Under the pieces are notes generated by a model, which was given only the letters and a program-made list of their open reading frames with translations, was not told where the DNA came from and searched no databases. Made by a program: the position numbers and the translations under genes. A stretch of 24,273 nucleotides of DNA from the NCBI GenBank assembly GCA_052035735.1, contig JBPOHI010000299.1, positions 1 to 24,273 of the forward strand, given 5' to 3'. Below, in pieces: positions 14,553 through 22,013 of the stretch; the first letter of the stretch is position 1; each line of letters starts with the position of its first letter. The stretch is from JAGPDF01 sp052035735. GTDB taxonomy: Bacteria; Acidobacteriota; Thermoanaerobaculia; Multivoradales; JAGPDF01.

Positions 14553-15722
14553 CTAGGAGGCGAGCCACTGGAGGAACTGCCCGACGGCGAGTCCGAGGTA
14601 GGTGCCGAGGACGTTTCCCGCCACCGCGAGCAGGAGCCCGACCGGCGCGAGTCCAGGCTGGTAGATCTCGGCGACGACGGGGGCCGAGGAGTAACCGCCG
14701 ATGGAGGCCTGACTCGCGGCGCCGAAGAAGAACGACGGCGCGCGCATCCAGCGCAAGGCGGCGGCGAGCACCACTGCGTGAACCGCGATCATCACCACTC
14801 CGGCGACGATCCACAGCGGCTGCGCGACGATGCGCTTCAGATCGGCCTGCGCACCTACGGAGGCCAGCAACAGGTAAAACCCGGCATAGCCGAGGCTCGA
14901 CGCGCCGGCCCCGTCGAGTTTGGCGAGCGGCGTCAGGGAAAGCAGCAGCCCAGCGGTCGTGACGATCAGAATGCCCCAGGCGAAAGGTGTCAAGACCTCG
15001 CCGACCTGCGGCAGGAGGCGTCCGAGCCAGAGCCCGCCAGCGGCCGTCCCGATCGCGATCGCGACCACCAGCACGGCATCTCCGATCAGCAGCGGCCTGC
15101 GGTCGCGTTCCATGCGCGCTGCAATGCGCAGTCCGATCGCTTCGACCTCGGCGCGATCGGCGCGCAACCGGCGATCGATCGATGCCTGGCGCACCGAGAG
15201 GGCGATCAGGAGCCCCATCCACGAGTAGCCGACCACGGTGTCGACGAGGATAGCGACTCCCTGTACTTCGGGCGAAAGCCCGAGAGACGTCGCCACCGCG
15301 ATGAGATTCGCGCTGCCTCCCGTCCAGGTTCCGGTTAACGCCGCGAGGCCCTTCCACGCCTCGGGTCCGAGGGCCTCGCCGAGCAGGAGGAAGGCGACGA
15401 TCGCCCCGGCCGCGACTCCGCACACCGCCGCCGTCATGGCCACGAGCGCTCGCGGCCCCAGACGCGTGATCGCCCGGATGTCCGAGGACAGCAGCATGAG
15501 CACCAGGGCCGCAGGTAGAAGGTAGCGCGCCAGCGTCGAGTAGAGCGGGCTCGACGACGGAATGAGCCCGGCTGAAGTCGCGAGCATCGGCAGGAAGTAG
15601 ATCCAGAAGATCGCCGGCACCCGCCGAAACAGCGGCGCGAACCGAGGCGAACCTTCGAGCCGCAACACCAGCGCCACCGCCGCCGAGAGCACGGCGAGCA
15701 GCGCGAAGGGGGCTTCGATCAT
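14553..15722 (-). CDS. DUF819 family multi-pass membrane protein
   Basis: A 389-residue integral membrane protein with about 11-12 hydrophobic segments. Family hallmarks include IFWIYFLPMLATSAGLIPS near residues 38-56, LARYLLPAALVLMLLSSD and the conserved GTWTGGSANLIAVATSLGLSP about a third of the way in. The C-terminal half has ASQASIGGYSSAPVVAEIY and GNVLGTYLGLAVG. The two Gly/Ser-rich hydrophobic motifs, one per half, look like a two-fold transporter architecture. Its function is not established. It is divergent from the dipeptide epimerase gene with only 32 bases between starts, suggesting joint control and perhaps transport of a related dipeptide. TATCAT lies exactly 6 bases before the ATG. 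Confidence 0.82.
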   Translation of the reverse strand: MIEAPFALLAVLSAAVALVLRLEGSPRFAPLFRRVPAIFWIYFLPMLATSAGLIPSSSPLYSTLARYLLPAALVLMLLSSDIRAITRLGPRALVAMTAAVCGVAAGAIVAFLLLGEALGPEAWKGLAALTGTWTGGSANLIAVATSLGLSPEVQGVAILVDTVVGYSWMGLLIALSVRQASIDRRLRADRAEVEAIGLRIAARMERDRRPLLIGDAVLVVAIAIGTAAGGLWLGRLLPQVGEVLTPFAWGILIVTTAGLLLSLTPLAKLDGAGASSLGYAGFYLLLASVGAQADLKRIVAQPLWIVAGVVMIAVHAVVLAAALRWMRAPSFFFGAASQASIGGYSSAPVVAEIYQPGLAPVGLLLAVAGNVLGTYLGLAVGQFLQWLAS

Positions 15723-15728
15723 CGGTGG

Positions 15729-15734
15729 ATGATA
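15729..15734 (-). promoter_or_regulatory. Candidate -10 of the DUF819 gene, leaderless geometry
   Basis: TATCAT on the minus strand, followed by 6 bases and then ATG at 15722. If it occupies -12 to -7, the A of ATG is +1. It lies in the 32-base divergent spacer. No -35 consensus is visible at 17 bases. Confidence 0.5.
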
Positions 15735-15739
15735 GTCGA

Positions 15740-15745
15740 TAGGAT
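15740..15745 (+). promoter_or_regulatory. Candidate -10 of the dipeptide epimerase gene
   Basis: TAGGAT, 9 bases before GTG 15755, predicting a 3-base leader. It sits 5 bases from the opposing DUF819 -10, so the two promoters probably compete for polymerase. Confidence 0.4.
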
Positions 15746-15754
15746 CCTCGCATT

Positions 15755-16795
15755 GTGCCCTTCCCGGTCCGCATCCACCCGCTCGAGCTCACCCTCAAGA
15801 CTCCTTTCCGGCTGTCGCGCGGCACGTCGGAAAAGCGTCGCAACGTCGTCTTCGAAATCGCGGTTGACGGCAAGATCGGCAGAGGCGAGGCGGCGCCGAT
15901 CCCGCGCTACGGCGAGAGCGCCGATTCCGCCGCCTCGGCGCTCGCCGAGATGGCGACCGGCCTCGGCGACAGTCACGCCTACGCCGAGGCCGCCAGGTTT
16001 CTCGCCGTGCCCGCGCAACGCGCTGCTCAGGCCGCTTTCGACTGCGCTTTGCACGACCTCGCCGGGCGAAGGCTCGGCGTCCCGGTGCGGGAGCTCCTCG
16101 GAATTGCCCGGCGCCCGCTCGCTCCGACGTCCTGGACGATCGGCCTCGATCCGATCCCGGAGGCGCTCGCGAAAGTGGCCGCGGCCGGAGCCTTCGAAGT
16201 CCTCAAGATCAAGATGGGCGCTGCCGGCGACATGGACCTCCTGCGCGCCGTTCGCGATTCCACCCGGCAGACGATTCGCGTCGATGCCAACGAGGGGTGG
16301 ACCTTCGACGGCGCCCTCGCGCGCCTCCCGGAGCTCGCCCGTCTCGGCGTCGAGTTCGTCGAACAGCCTCTTCCCGCCGCCCAGCTCGACGAGATCCGCG
16401 AGCTCCGCAAGCAGAGCCCATTGCCCTTCATCGCCGACGAGAGCGTCCACGACGCCGCCGACATCCCACGCCTCGTCGGGGCCTTCGACGGCATCAACCT
16501 CAAGCTCGCCAAGTGCGGCGGCATCGCCCCGGCGCGCGAGATCATCGCCGTGGCGCGAGCGCACGGCCTCAAGGTCCTCCTCGGCTGCATGATCGAGAGC
16601 TCCCTCGGCATCGCAGCGGCCCTCGCCGTCGCGCCTCTCGTCGACTGGCTCGATCTCGACGGCCACCTGCTCATCGCCGACGATCCGTTCCAGGGCCTGG
16701 GATTCGCGGACGGCCGGCTCGTTCCGTCCGATCGCCCCGGCCTCGGCGTCGAGCCGGCCCAAGCGGCTCGCGGCGACCGGCCCGGAACCGCATAG
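15755..16795 (+). CDS. Dipeptide epimerase (L-Ala-D/L-Glu epimerase-like, enolase superfamily)
   Basis: A 346-residue muconate-lactonizing-subgroup enolase-superfamily enzyme. Catalytic lysines are Lys151/Lys153 in KIKMG and the lysine of KLAKCGG (250-256). Metal ligands are Asp177 (RVDANEGW), Glu203 (VEQPLP) and Asp228 (ADES). The C-terminal DLDGH (300-304) supplies the DxD pair that in Ala-Glu epimerases binds the dipeptide amino group. Such enzymes epimerise L-Ala-D-Glu from murein peptides, or related dipeptides. The start is GTG at 15755; the DUF819 gene diverges 32 bases away. It is followed by lysA after 82 bases containing a 10-bp inverted repeat. Exact dipeptide specificity is not readable. 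Confidence 0.87.
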   Translation: MPFPVRIHPLELTLKTPFRLSRGTSEKRRNVVFEIAVDGKIGRGEAAPIPRYGESADSAASALAEMATGLGDSHAYAEAARFLAVPAQRAAQAAFDCALHDLAGRRLGVPVRELLGIARRPLAPTSWTIGLDPIPEALAKVAAAGAFEVLKIKMGAAGDMDLLRAVRDSTRQTIRVDANEGWTFDGALARLPELARLGVEFVEQPLPAAQLDEIRELRKQSPLPFIADESVHDAADIPRLVGAFDGINLKLAKCGGIAPAREIIAVARAHGLKVLLGCMIESSLGIAAALAVAPLVDWLDLDGHLLIADDPFQGLGFADGRLVPSDRPGLGVEPAQAARGDRPGTA

Positions 16796-16816
16796 CCGTC
16801 CGAAGCCGACAGCGCA

Positions 16817-16852
16817 GCAGGCCGCGAAGGCCCGGCTGGCGACGCGGCCTGC
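16817..16852 (+). repeat. 10-bp inverted repeat upstream of lysA
   Basis: GCAGGCCGCG (16817-16826) and CGCGGCCTGC (16843-16852) are perfect inverted repeats around a 16-base loop. They lie between the epimerase stop and the lysA -10-like site. As RNA this is a strong hairpin that could end the epimerase transcript, though no U-tract follows. As DNA it covers the -35 region of the predicted lysA promoter and could be an operator. Confidence 0.5.
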
Positions 16853-16865
16853 CGATGCCTCCGCG

Positions 16866-16871
16866 TATACT
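16866..16871 (+). promoter_or_regulatory. Candidate -10 of lysA, leaderless geometry
   Basis: TATACT (five of six consensus matches) followed by 6 bases and then ATG at 16878, so the start codon would coincide with +1. No Shine-Dalgarno and no -35 consensus are visible. Confidence 0.5.
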
Positions 16872-16877
16872 TCGACC

Positions 16878-18263
16878 ATGCCCCCCTTCGAGTGGCGCTC
16901 CGGGCGCCTCCACGCCGACGAGATCCCGGTGGAGGCGATCGCCGCCGCAACGGGTACCCCGACCTACATCTACTCCGCGACCGCGATTCGAGCCGCCTAC
17001 AAGCGACTCGCCGACGGCTTCGCGCCGATTCACGCCCACCTGCACTACGCCGTCAAAGCCTGCCCGAACACCCATCTGCTGAAGCTCCTGCGGTCGCTCG
17101 GCGCCGGCATGGACGTCGTTTCGGGCGGCGAGATGGAGCGCGCCTGGCTCTCCGGGACACCGATGTCGGAGATCGTTTTCGCCGGCGTCGGCAAGACCGA
17201 GGCCGAGGTGCGAGCGGCACTCGACGGGCGGTTCAGCCCGGTCCTCGCCGATGCCGCGCGCTTCGGCGCGCCCGATCCCTCGACCAGGGGCCCGGTCGGC
17301 ATCATCAACATCGAGTCCGAGAGCGAGCTGGCGCGCGTCGCCGGGATCGCCTCCGAGCTCGGCACCACGGCTCGCTTCTGTCTGCGCGTCAATCCGAACG
17401 TCGATCCGAAGACCCACGAATACACGACGACCGGCAAGAAGGAGAACAAGTTCGGGATCGACGCCATCGAGATCGCCGCGGTCCTCGACCGCTGGCGTGG
17501 AGTCCAGGGGCTCGAGTTCCACGGTCTCCATGTCCACATCGGGTCGCCGGTGCCGGAGGTCCAACCCTTCGTCGAGGCGGTCGGCGTGATGCTGGCCCTG
17601 ATCGACGACCTCGCGGTGCGTGGGCACCACACTTCGACCTTCGATCTCGGCGGCGGCTGGCCGGTCCCTTACACCGAGGGCGCCGTTCCGCCGATCGAGC
17701 GCTACGCCGAGGCGCTCGTGCCGCTGCTCGCCGACCGGAGTCGAGCCGGCCTGCAGATCGTCCTCGAGCCCGGGCGATCGATCCTCGCCAATTCCGGCCT
17801 GCTGGTGACCCGCGTGCAGCACATCAAGAAGGGCCGCGCCAAGACCTTTGTCATGTGCGACGCCGGCATGCAGACGCTGATTCGTCCGGCGCTCTATCGC
17901 GCCTTTCACTTCATCTGGCCGGTTGCCTGGCAGGATGCTCCGCCGCGCTGGCTGGAGGAGTCCGATCTGCCGGGGCTTTCGCTGTGCGATGTCGTCGGGC
18001 CGATCTGCGAGACCGGCGACTTCCTGGCGCGCGACCGACGGCTTCCGCCGATGCACCAGGGCGACCTTGTGGCGGTCTTCTCCGCCGGGGCCTACGGCAT
18101 GTCGATGGCGTCCAACTACAACGATCACGGGCGCCCGGCCGAAGTGCTCGTCGACGGCGACCAGGCGACGGTGATCGGCGAGCGTCAGACGCTGGCCGCG
18201 ATTCTCTCCACCGAAATGAGTCCCCGTCCCCTGGCGCTCGGGCGCCCTTCCTCCGCCACCTGA
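16878..18263 (+). CDS. lysA: Diaminopimelate decarboxylase
   Basis: A 461-residue fold-type III PLP enzyme that decarboxylates meso-diaminopimelate to L-lysine. The PLP lysine is Lys60 in YAVKACPN. DVVSGGE (79-85), HVHIGS (218-223) and the phosphate-binding DLGGGWP (256-262) and EPGRS (297-301) follow. The active-site CETGDFLA (377-384) and the C-terminal GAYGMSMASNYN (404-415) match LysA rather than ornithine or arginine decarboxylases. It is longer than the usual 410-420 residues through an extended C-terminus and an insert near 345-365. Near the epimerase and D-amino-acid dehydrogenase it could also feed on DAP from wall turnover, but biosynthesis is the default role. It overlaps the next gene by TGATG. 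Confidence 0.92.
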   Translation: MPPFEWRSGRLHADEIPVEAIAAATGTPTYIYSATAIRAAYKRLADGFAPIHAHLHYAVKACPNTHLLKLLRSLGAGMDVVSGGEMERAWLSGTPMSEIVFAGVGKTEAEVRAALDGRFSPVLADAARFGAPDPSTRGPVGIINIESESELARVAGIASELGTTARFCLRVNPNVDPKTHEYTTTGKKENKFGIDAIEIAAVLDRWRGVQGLEFHGLHVHIGSPVPEVQPFVEAVGVMLALIDDLAVRGHHTSTFDLGGGWPVPYTEGAVPPIERYAEALVPLLADRSRAGLQIVLEPGRSILANSGLLVTRVQHIKKGRAKTFVMCDAGMQTLIRPALYRAFHFIWPVAWQDAPPRWLEESDLPGLSLCDVVGPICETGDFLARDRRLPPMHQGDLVAVFSAGAYGMSMASNYNDHGRPAEVLVDGDQATVIGERQTLAAILSTEMSPRPLALGRPSSAT

Positions 18264-19516
18264 TGCGACGCTTCGCCCTCGCCGCAGCGCTGGCGCTCGC
18301 CGGCTGCGCGGCGCGAGGAACGCTGCGGGATCCTGCGGCCCTGGTAGAACCAGCCACCGCCGCCGAACCGCTGCAGTCCATCTTGACCTCACGGCCCGGG
18401 CTGGAGCGGCTCCTCTCGGCCGCGGCCGAGCAACGGATCCAGATCGTGCTCGGCCTCGTCGAAAGCGGCGCCGGAGGCGAGCCGGTCCTCCGCCAGGTCG
18501 GCTTCCGCTCTCGCGCCGAGTACTACTATCCAGCGAGCTCGATCAAGTTCTTCGCGGCGATCGCCGCCCTCGAGTGCCTCGCCCAGCTGCGCCTCGATTC
18601 CGGCCTGGCGATCGATCGCGACACGCCCATGGCGCTCTCGCCGCTGTTTGCGGGAGAGATGGTCGAGGATGCCGATCCGTCCCATCTAGACGGCGGCACC
18701 ATCACGGTCGGCCACGAGATCCGGAAGCTCGCCATCGTCTCCGACAACGAGGCCTTCAACCGGCTCTACGAGGTCGTCGGTCAGGATGGCCTGGCGCTTT
18801 CGTTGACGCGCGCCGGATTGACCGAGGCCCGCATCGTCCATCGCCTCGCCGAGGCGCGGAGCGCGGAGGAGAACCGCCGCGCCCCGCGCGTCGATTTCCG
18901 GGGCGCAAACGGCCTCTACACCATCCCGGAGCGCACGGCGATCGCCCTTCCGCCGCCGCCACCCATCCCGGGCCTTTCAGTCGGCCGCGGTTATCTCGGC
19001 AAGGACGGCCCGGTGAACGAGCCGATGGACTTCTCCGGCAAGAACCGCATGACGCTCGTCGACCTCCAGCGCGGCCTGTGCAAGCTCGTTCGACCCGACG
19101 TGGCTTGCGGGGCAGGGCCGGCGTTCCGCCTGACCGAGGACGATCGAACGTTTCTCCTCGATGCCATGAGCCGCCTCCCGAGCCAGTCGGAAGATCCGCG
19201 ATTCGATCCGGCCGTCCATCCCGATTCGGCGGCGAAGTTCCTCCTCCCGGGTCTCGCGAGCGCCATCCCCCTCGGCCGCCTGCGGCTGGTCAGCAAGTAC
19301 GGACAGGCCTACGGTTTCTCGACCGACAATGCCTGGATCGAAGATCGCCAGACTGGACGAGGCGTCTTCCTCGCGGCGACGATCTACACCAACGCCGACG
19401 GCATCCTGAACGATGATCGGTACGACTACGACGCCGTGGCGCTGCCGTTCTTCGCCGAGCTGGGGCGCGCCGTCGGTGAGTTTCTCGCCGCCGCCCCTCA
19501 GCCGAAGAACAGGTAA
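18263..19516 (+). CDS. SxxK serine hydrolase lipoprotein (class A beta-lactamase fold)
   Basis: A 417-residue predicted lipoprotein; the lipobox LALAGC places the lipidated Cys at residue 15. The beta-lactamase/DD-peptidase fold is marked by SSIK (92-95, nucleophile Ser92 and Lys95), SDN (160-162) and KYG (345-347) at the position of KTG. There is no Glu166-type omega-loop motif that I can identify, and a roughly 70-residue insert (about 200-270) separates SDN from the last motif. It is therefore not confidently an antibiotic-hydrolysing lactamase; a wall peptide hydrolase or esterase is equally plausible. The ATG overlaps the lysA stop. Its last 19 bases overlap the convergent SpmAB gene. 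Confidence 0.78.
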   Translation: MRRFALAAALALAGCAARGTLRDPAALVEPATAAEPLQSILTSRPGLERLLSAAAEQRIQIVLGLVESGAGGEPVLRQVGFRSRAEYYYPASSIKFFAAIAALECLAQLRLDSGLAIDRDTPMALSPLFAGEMVEDADPSHLDGGTITVGHEIRKLAIVSDNEAFNRLYEVVGQDGLALSLTRAGLTEARIVHRLAEARSAEENRRAPRVDFRGANGLYTIPERTAIALPPPPPIPGLSVGRGYLGKDGPVNEPMDFSGKNRMTLVDLQRGLCKLVRPDVACGAGPAFRLTEDDRTFLLDAMSRLPSQSEDPRFDPAVHPDSAAKFLLPGLASAIPLGRLRLVSKYGQAYGFSTDNAWIEDRQTGRGVFLAATIYTNADGILNDDRYDYDAVALPFFAELGRAVGEFLAAAPQPKNR

Positions 19517-20727
19517 CAGACCAGCACGGCGGCGAGGAATCCAGCCAGGTCTGCGAGCAGGCCGCAGGCGAGAGCGTGCCGCTCGCGCCGGATCCCGACC
19601 GAACCGAAGTAGACCGCGAGCACATAGAAGGTCGTCTCGCTCGATCCCTGCACGATGCTCACCAGCCGGCCGGCGAAACTGTCTGCGCCTTGCGCCTTCA
19701 TGACATCGATCATCATGCCGCGGGAGCCGCTGCCCGAGAGCGTGCGCATCATCCCGGTCGGCAGGCCGTCGACCCAGCGCGCGTCCATGCCAGCCGACGT
19801 CACCCCCCAGCGGACGCCGTCGAGCAGCAGATCGAGCGCGCCGCTGGCCCGAAACACCCCGATCGCCACCAGCATCGCCACGAGATAGGGGATGATCCCC
19901 ACCGCGACGGCGAACCCCTCTTTCGCGCCGGCGACGAAGGTCTCGTAGACCGGAACGCCCTTGCGCAGCGCGAGCGCGAGGAAGCCGACGATGACCGCGA
20001 AGATGATGAAATTCGAGAGCACCGACGACTGCCGCTCGAGCGCCGCCTTGTCGAGCGAGCCGAAGTACCAGGCGAGCCCGCCGACCAGGGCGCTCATGCC
20101 TCCCAGGTAGGCGACGACGACCGGATCGCGCAACGGGATCGGCTGAAAGAACGAAGTCACGACCAGGCCGGCGAGCGTGGCGAAGAAGCTCGCGATCAGC
20201 AGCGGGATGAAAACGTCGGTGGGATCGGCCGCTCCGAGCTGCGCGCGATAGACGAAGATGGCGACCGGAATGAAGGTGATCGAGGCCGTATTGATCACCA
20301 GGAAGAGCACCTGCGCGTCGGTGGCCCGTTCGGGTTCGGGGTTCAGACTCTGGAGCTCCTTCATCGCCTTGAGGCCGAGCGGCGTTGCGGCGTTGTCGAG
20401 CCCGAGCATGTTCGCCGACATGTTCATCACCATCGCGCCCATGGCCGGGTGACCCGCCGGGACGCCCGGGAAGAGCCTGCGCAGAAGGGGCCCGGCGGCT
20501 CGCGCCAGGATGTCGACGGCGCCCCCCTGCTCGCCCATCCGCATGATCCCGAGCCACAGGCACATCATGCCGGTCAGGCCGAGTGCGATCTCGAAGGCCG
20601 TCTTCGCCATCTCGAACGCCGCCTGCACCATCGCCGCCCAGACCGAGGCATCGCCGGCAAAGATCGACTTCCCCGCCGCAGCGAGAAATCCGATCAGAAA
20701 GAAGGCGGCCCAGATCCGATTGAGCAT
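19498..20727 (-). CDS. Fused SpmA-SpmB nucleoside-recognition (Gate) domain membrane protein
   Basis: A 409-residue membrane protein combining both spore-maturation homologues. The first half is SpmA-like, with MNMSANMLGLDNAATPLGL near residues 101-119. The second is SpmB-like, with GAKEGFAVAVGIIPYLVAML and GMMRTLSGSGSRGMMIDVM. ETTFYVLAVYFGSVGIRR is near the C-terminus. In sporulating Firmicutes the two are separate genes affecting spore dehydration; fused forms occur in many non-sporulating bacteria, where the transported substrate is unknown. It starts 10 bases after the M20D amidohydrolase stop, so the two are probably one transcription unit. The 3' end overlaps the convergent hydrolase gene by 19 bases. 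Confidence 0.86.
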   Translation of the reverse strand: MLNRIWAAFFLIGFLAAAGKSIFAGDASVWAAMVQAAFEMAKTAFEIALGLTGMMCLWLGIMRMGEQGGAVDILARAAGPLLRRLFPGVPAGHPAMGAMVMNMSANMLGLDNAATPLGLKAMKELQSLNPEPERATDAQVLFLVINTASITFIPVAIFVYRAQLGAADPTDVFIPLLIASFFATLAGLVVTSFFQPIPLRDPVVVAYLGGMSALVGGLAWYFGSLDKAALERQSSVLSNFIIFAVIVGFLALALRKGVPVYETFVAGAKEGFAVAVGIIPYLVAMLVAIGVFRASGALDLLLDGVRWGVTSAGMDARWVDGLPTGMMRTLSGSGSRGMMIDVMKAQGADSFAGRLVSIVQGSSETTFYVLAVYFGSVGIRRERHALACGLLADLAGFLAAVLVCYLFFG

Positions 20728-20737
20728 CTTCCGGCGC

Positions 20738-21964
20738 TCAGCGTTCGAGGATCGCCAGCGCGTTGATCGCCTGCAGGGCAGCGCCCCAGGCCAGGCACTC
20801 CTCGTCGACGTCGAAATGATCGTTGTGCACCGGATGCACGATGCCGCGCGCCTCGTTGCGAACCCCCAGCGAGTAGAACGCTCCCGGGACGTGGGTCAGA
20901 TAGAAGCCGAAGTCCTCCACTCCCATGTTCGGACGATCGAAGACCTTGATGCGCTCTGCACCGACCAGCCGTTCGGCGCTCGCTCGCACGAGGTCGACCA
21001 TGCTGTCGTCGTTGATCACCGGATCGTAGCTCGGGTCGATCACGACCTCGGCGCGCGCCCCGAATCCGCCGGCGACGCCTTCCGCGACCTCGCGGACGCG
21101 GCGCAGGACCAGTTCGCGAATGGCGGGATCCAACGTTCGTACGGTTCCGACCATGCGCACGCGAGGCGCCACGATGTTCCCTTGCGTGCCGCCCTCGATC
21201 GTTCCGATCGTCACCACGGCGCTCGCCCGGGCATCGACGTTGCGGGCGACCACCGTCTGCAACGCGAGAACGACCTGCGCTGCGACGACGATGGCATCGA
21301 CTCCCGCCGCCGGATAGGCGCCGTGGCAGGAGCGGCCGTGAATGGTGATCGCCACGTCGTCCGACGAGGCGTTGCGCTGGCCGTACTTCAGACCGACATG
21401 CCCGACCGGCAGACCAGGATCCACGTGCAAACCGAAAATCGCTTCGACCCGCGGCGAGTCGAGCACCCCCTGTTCGACCAGCAACCGCGCACCGCCTACC
21501 GTTTCTTCGGCCGGCTGGAAGATCAACTTGACCGCTCCGGCCCGCGTCCGCAGCCGGTCGCGCAGCAGGCGCGCCGCTCCGAGCAGGACAGTTGTGTGCA
21601 CATCGTGACCGCAGGCGTGCATCCGCCCGGGGATCTCGGAGCGGTACGACACGTCCTTGGCATCCTGCAGAGGCAGCGCGTCGAGGTCCGCGCGCAGCGC
21701 GACGACATGCCCAGGGCTCGCTCCGCGCATCGTGCCGAGCACTCCCGTGCCGGCGAGTCCGCCGACGTAGGGCACGCCCAACTCGTCGAGCAGGGCGCGC
21801 ACGCGGCCACTGGTGCGATGCTCGTCGAGTCCGAGCTCGGGATGGCGATGGAGATCGCGTCGCACTTCGACCATCCACGGCAAGAAGGCGCGCGCTTCCG
21901 CGAGCAGCTCGCCGGGCAGCCCGCCGCATCCCACGCAATCGACCTCGCTCGCTCGTTCGGACAT
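20738..21964 (-). CDS. M20D-family amidohydrolase (aminoacylase/carboxypeptidase type)
   Basis: A 408-residue dinuclear metal hydrolase that removes acyl or aminoacyl groups from amino acids or small peptides. The core begins RRDLHRHPELG (35-45). Metal ligands are Cys118 and His120 in ACGHDVH, Glu153/Glu154 in QPAEE, His180 and His380 (HPVHNDHFD). The dimerisation lid carries CHGAYPAAGVD. GVEDFGFY (348-355) replaces the common GSEDFAFY. ATG 21964 was chosen because longer in-frame starts give an unconserved Arg-rich extension that would overlap the divergent gene; TAAGGT sits 7 bases before it. It begins the unit that continues into the SpmAB gene. A CxxC pair (10, 13) at the N-terminus is unusual. 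Confidence 0.87.
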   Translation of the reverse strand: MSERASEVDCVGCGGLPGELLAEARAFLPWMVEVRRDLHRHPELGLDEHRTSGRVRALLDELGVPYVGGLAGTGVLGTMRGASPGHVVALRADLDALPLQDAKDVSYRSEIPGRMHACGHDVHTTVLLGAARLLRDRLRTRAGAVKLIFQPAEETVGGARLLVEQGVLDSPRVEAIFGLHVDPGLPVGHVGLKYGQRNASSDDVAITIHGRSCHGAYPAAGVDAIVVAAQVVLALQTVVARNVDARASAVVTIGTIEGGTQGNIVAPRVRMVGTVRTLDPAIRELVLRRVREVAEGVAGGFGARAEVVIDPSYDPVINDDSMVDLVRASAERLVGAERIKVFDRPNMGVEDFGFYLTHVPGAFYSLGVRNEARGIVHPVHNDHFDVDEECLAWGAALQAINALAILER

Positions 21965-21971
21965 GCGTCGC

Positions 21972-21977
21972 ACCTTA
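21972..21977 (-). promoter_or_regulatory. Candidate -10 of the M20D amidohydrolase gene
   Basis: TAAGGT on the minus strand, 7 bases before ATG 21964, predicting a leader of about 1 base. It lies in a 49-base divergent spacer. Confidence 0.4.
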
Positions 21978-22001
21978 GCAAATGACCTCGCGACCCTGCG
22001 A

Positions 22002-22007
22002 TAGAAT
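22002..22007 (+). promoter_or_regulatory. Candidate -10 of the AP-superfamily/TPR gene, leaderless geometry
   Basis: TAGAAT (five of six consensus matches) followed by 6 bases and ATG at 22014, placing +1 on the start codon. There is no Shine-Dalgarno. It shares the 49-base spacer with the divergent amidohydrolase promoter. Confidence 0.5.
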
Positions 22008-22013
22008 TCGCCG

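Noticed and set aside
16892..18262. An 874-codon open frame fused ahead of the serine hydrolase
   Set aside because: The first part is an out-of-frame shadow of lysA; the lipoprotein signal starts at ATG 18263, which overlaps the lysA stop.
18263..19516. Calling the hydrolase an antibiotic-resistance beta-lactamase
   Set aside because: SxxK and SDN are present, but the last motif is KYG and no omega-loop ExxxN is evident, with a large insert in between; resistance is not supported.
19498..20727. Taking SpmA/SpmB homology as evidence of endospore formation
   Set aside because: Fused SpmAB proteins are widespread in non-sporulating bacteria and no other sporulation gene is present.
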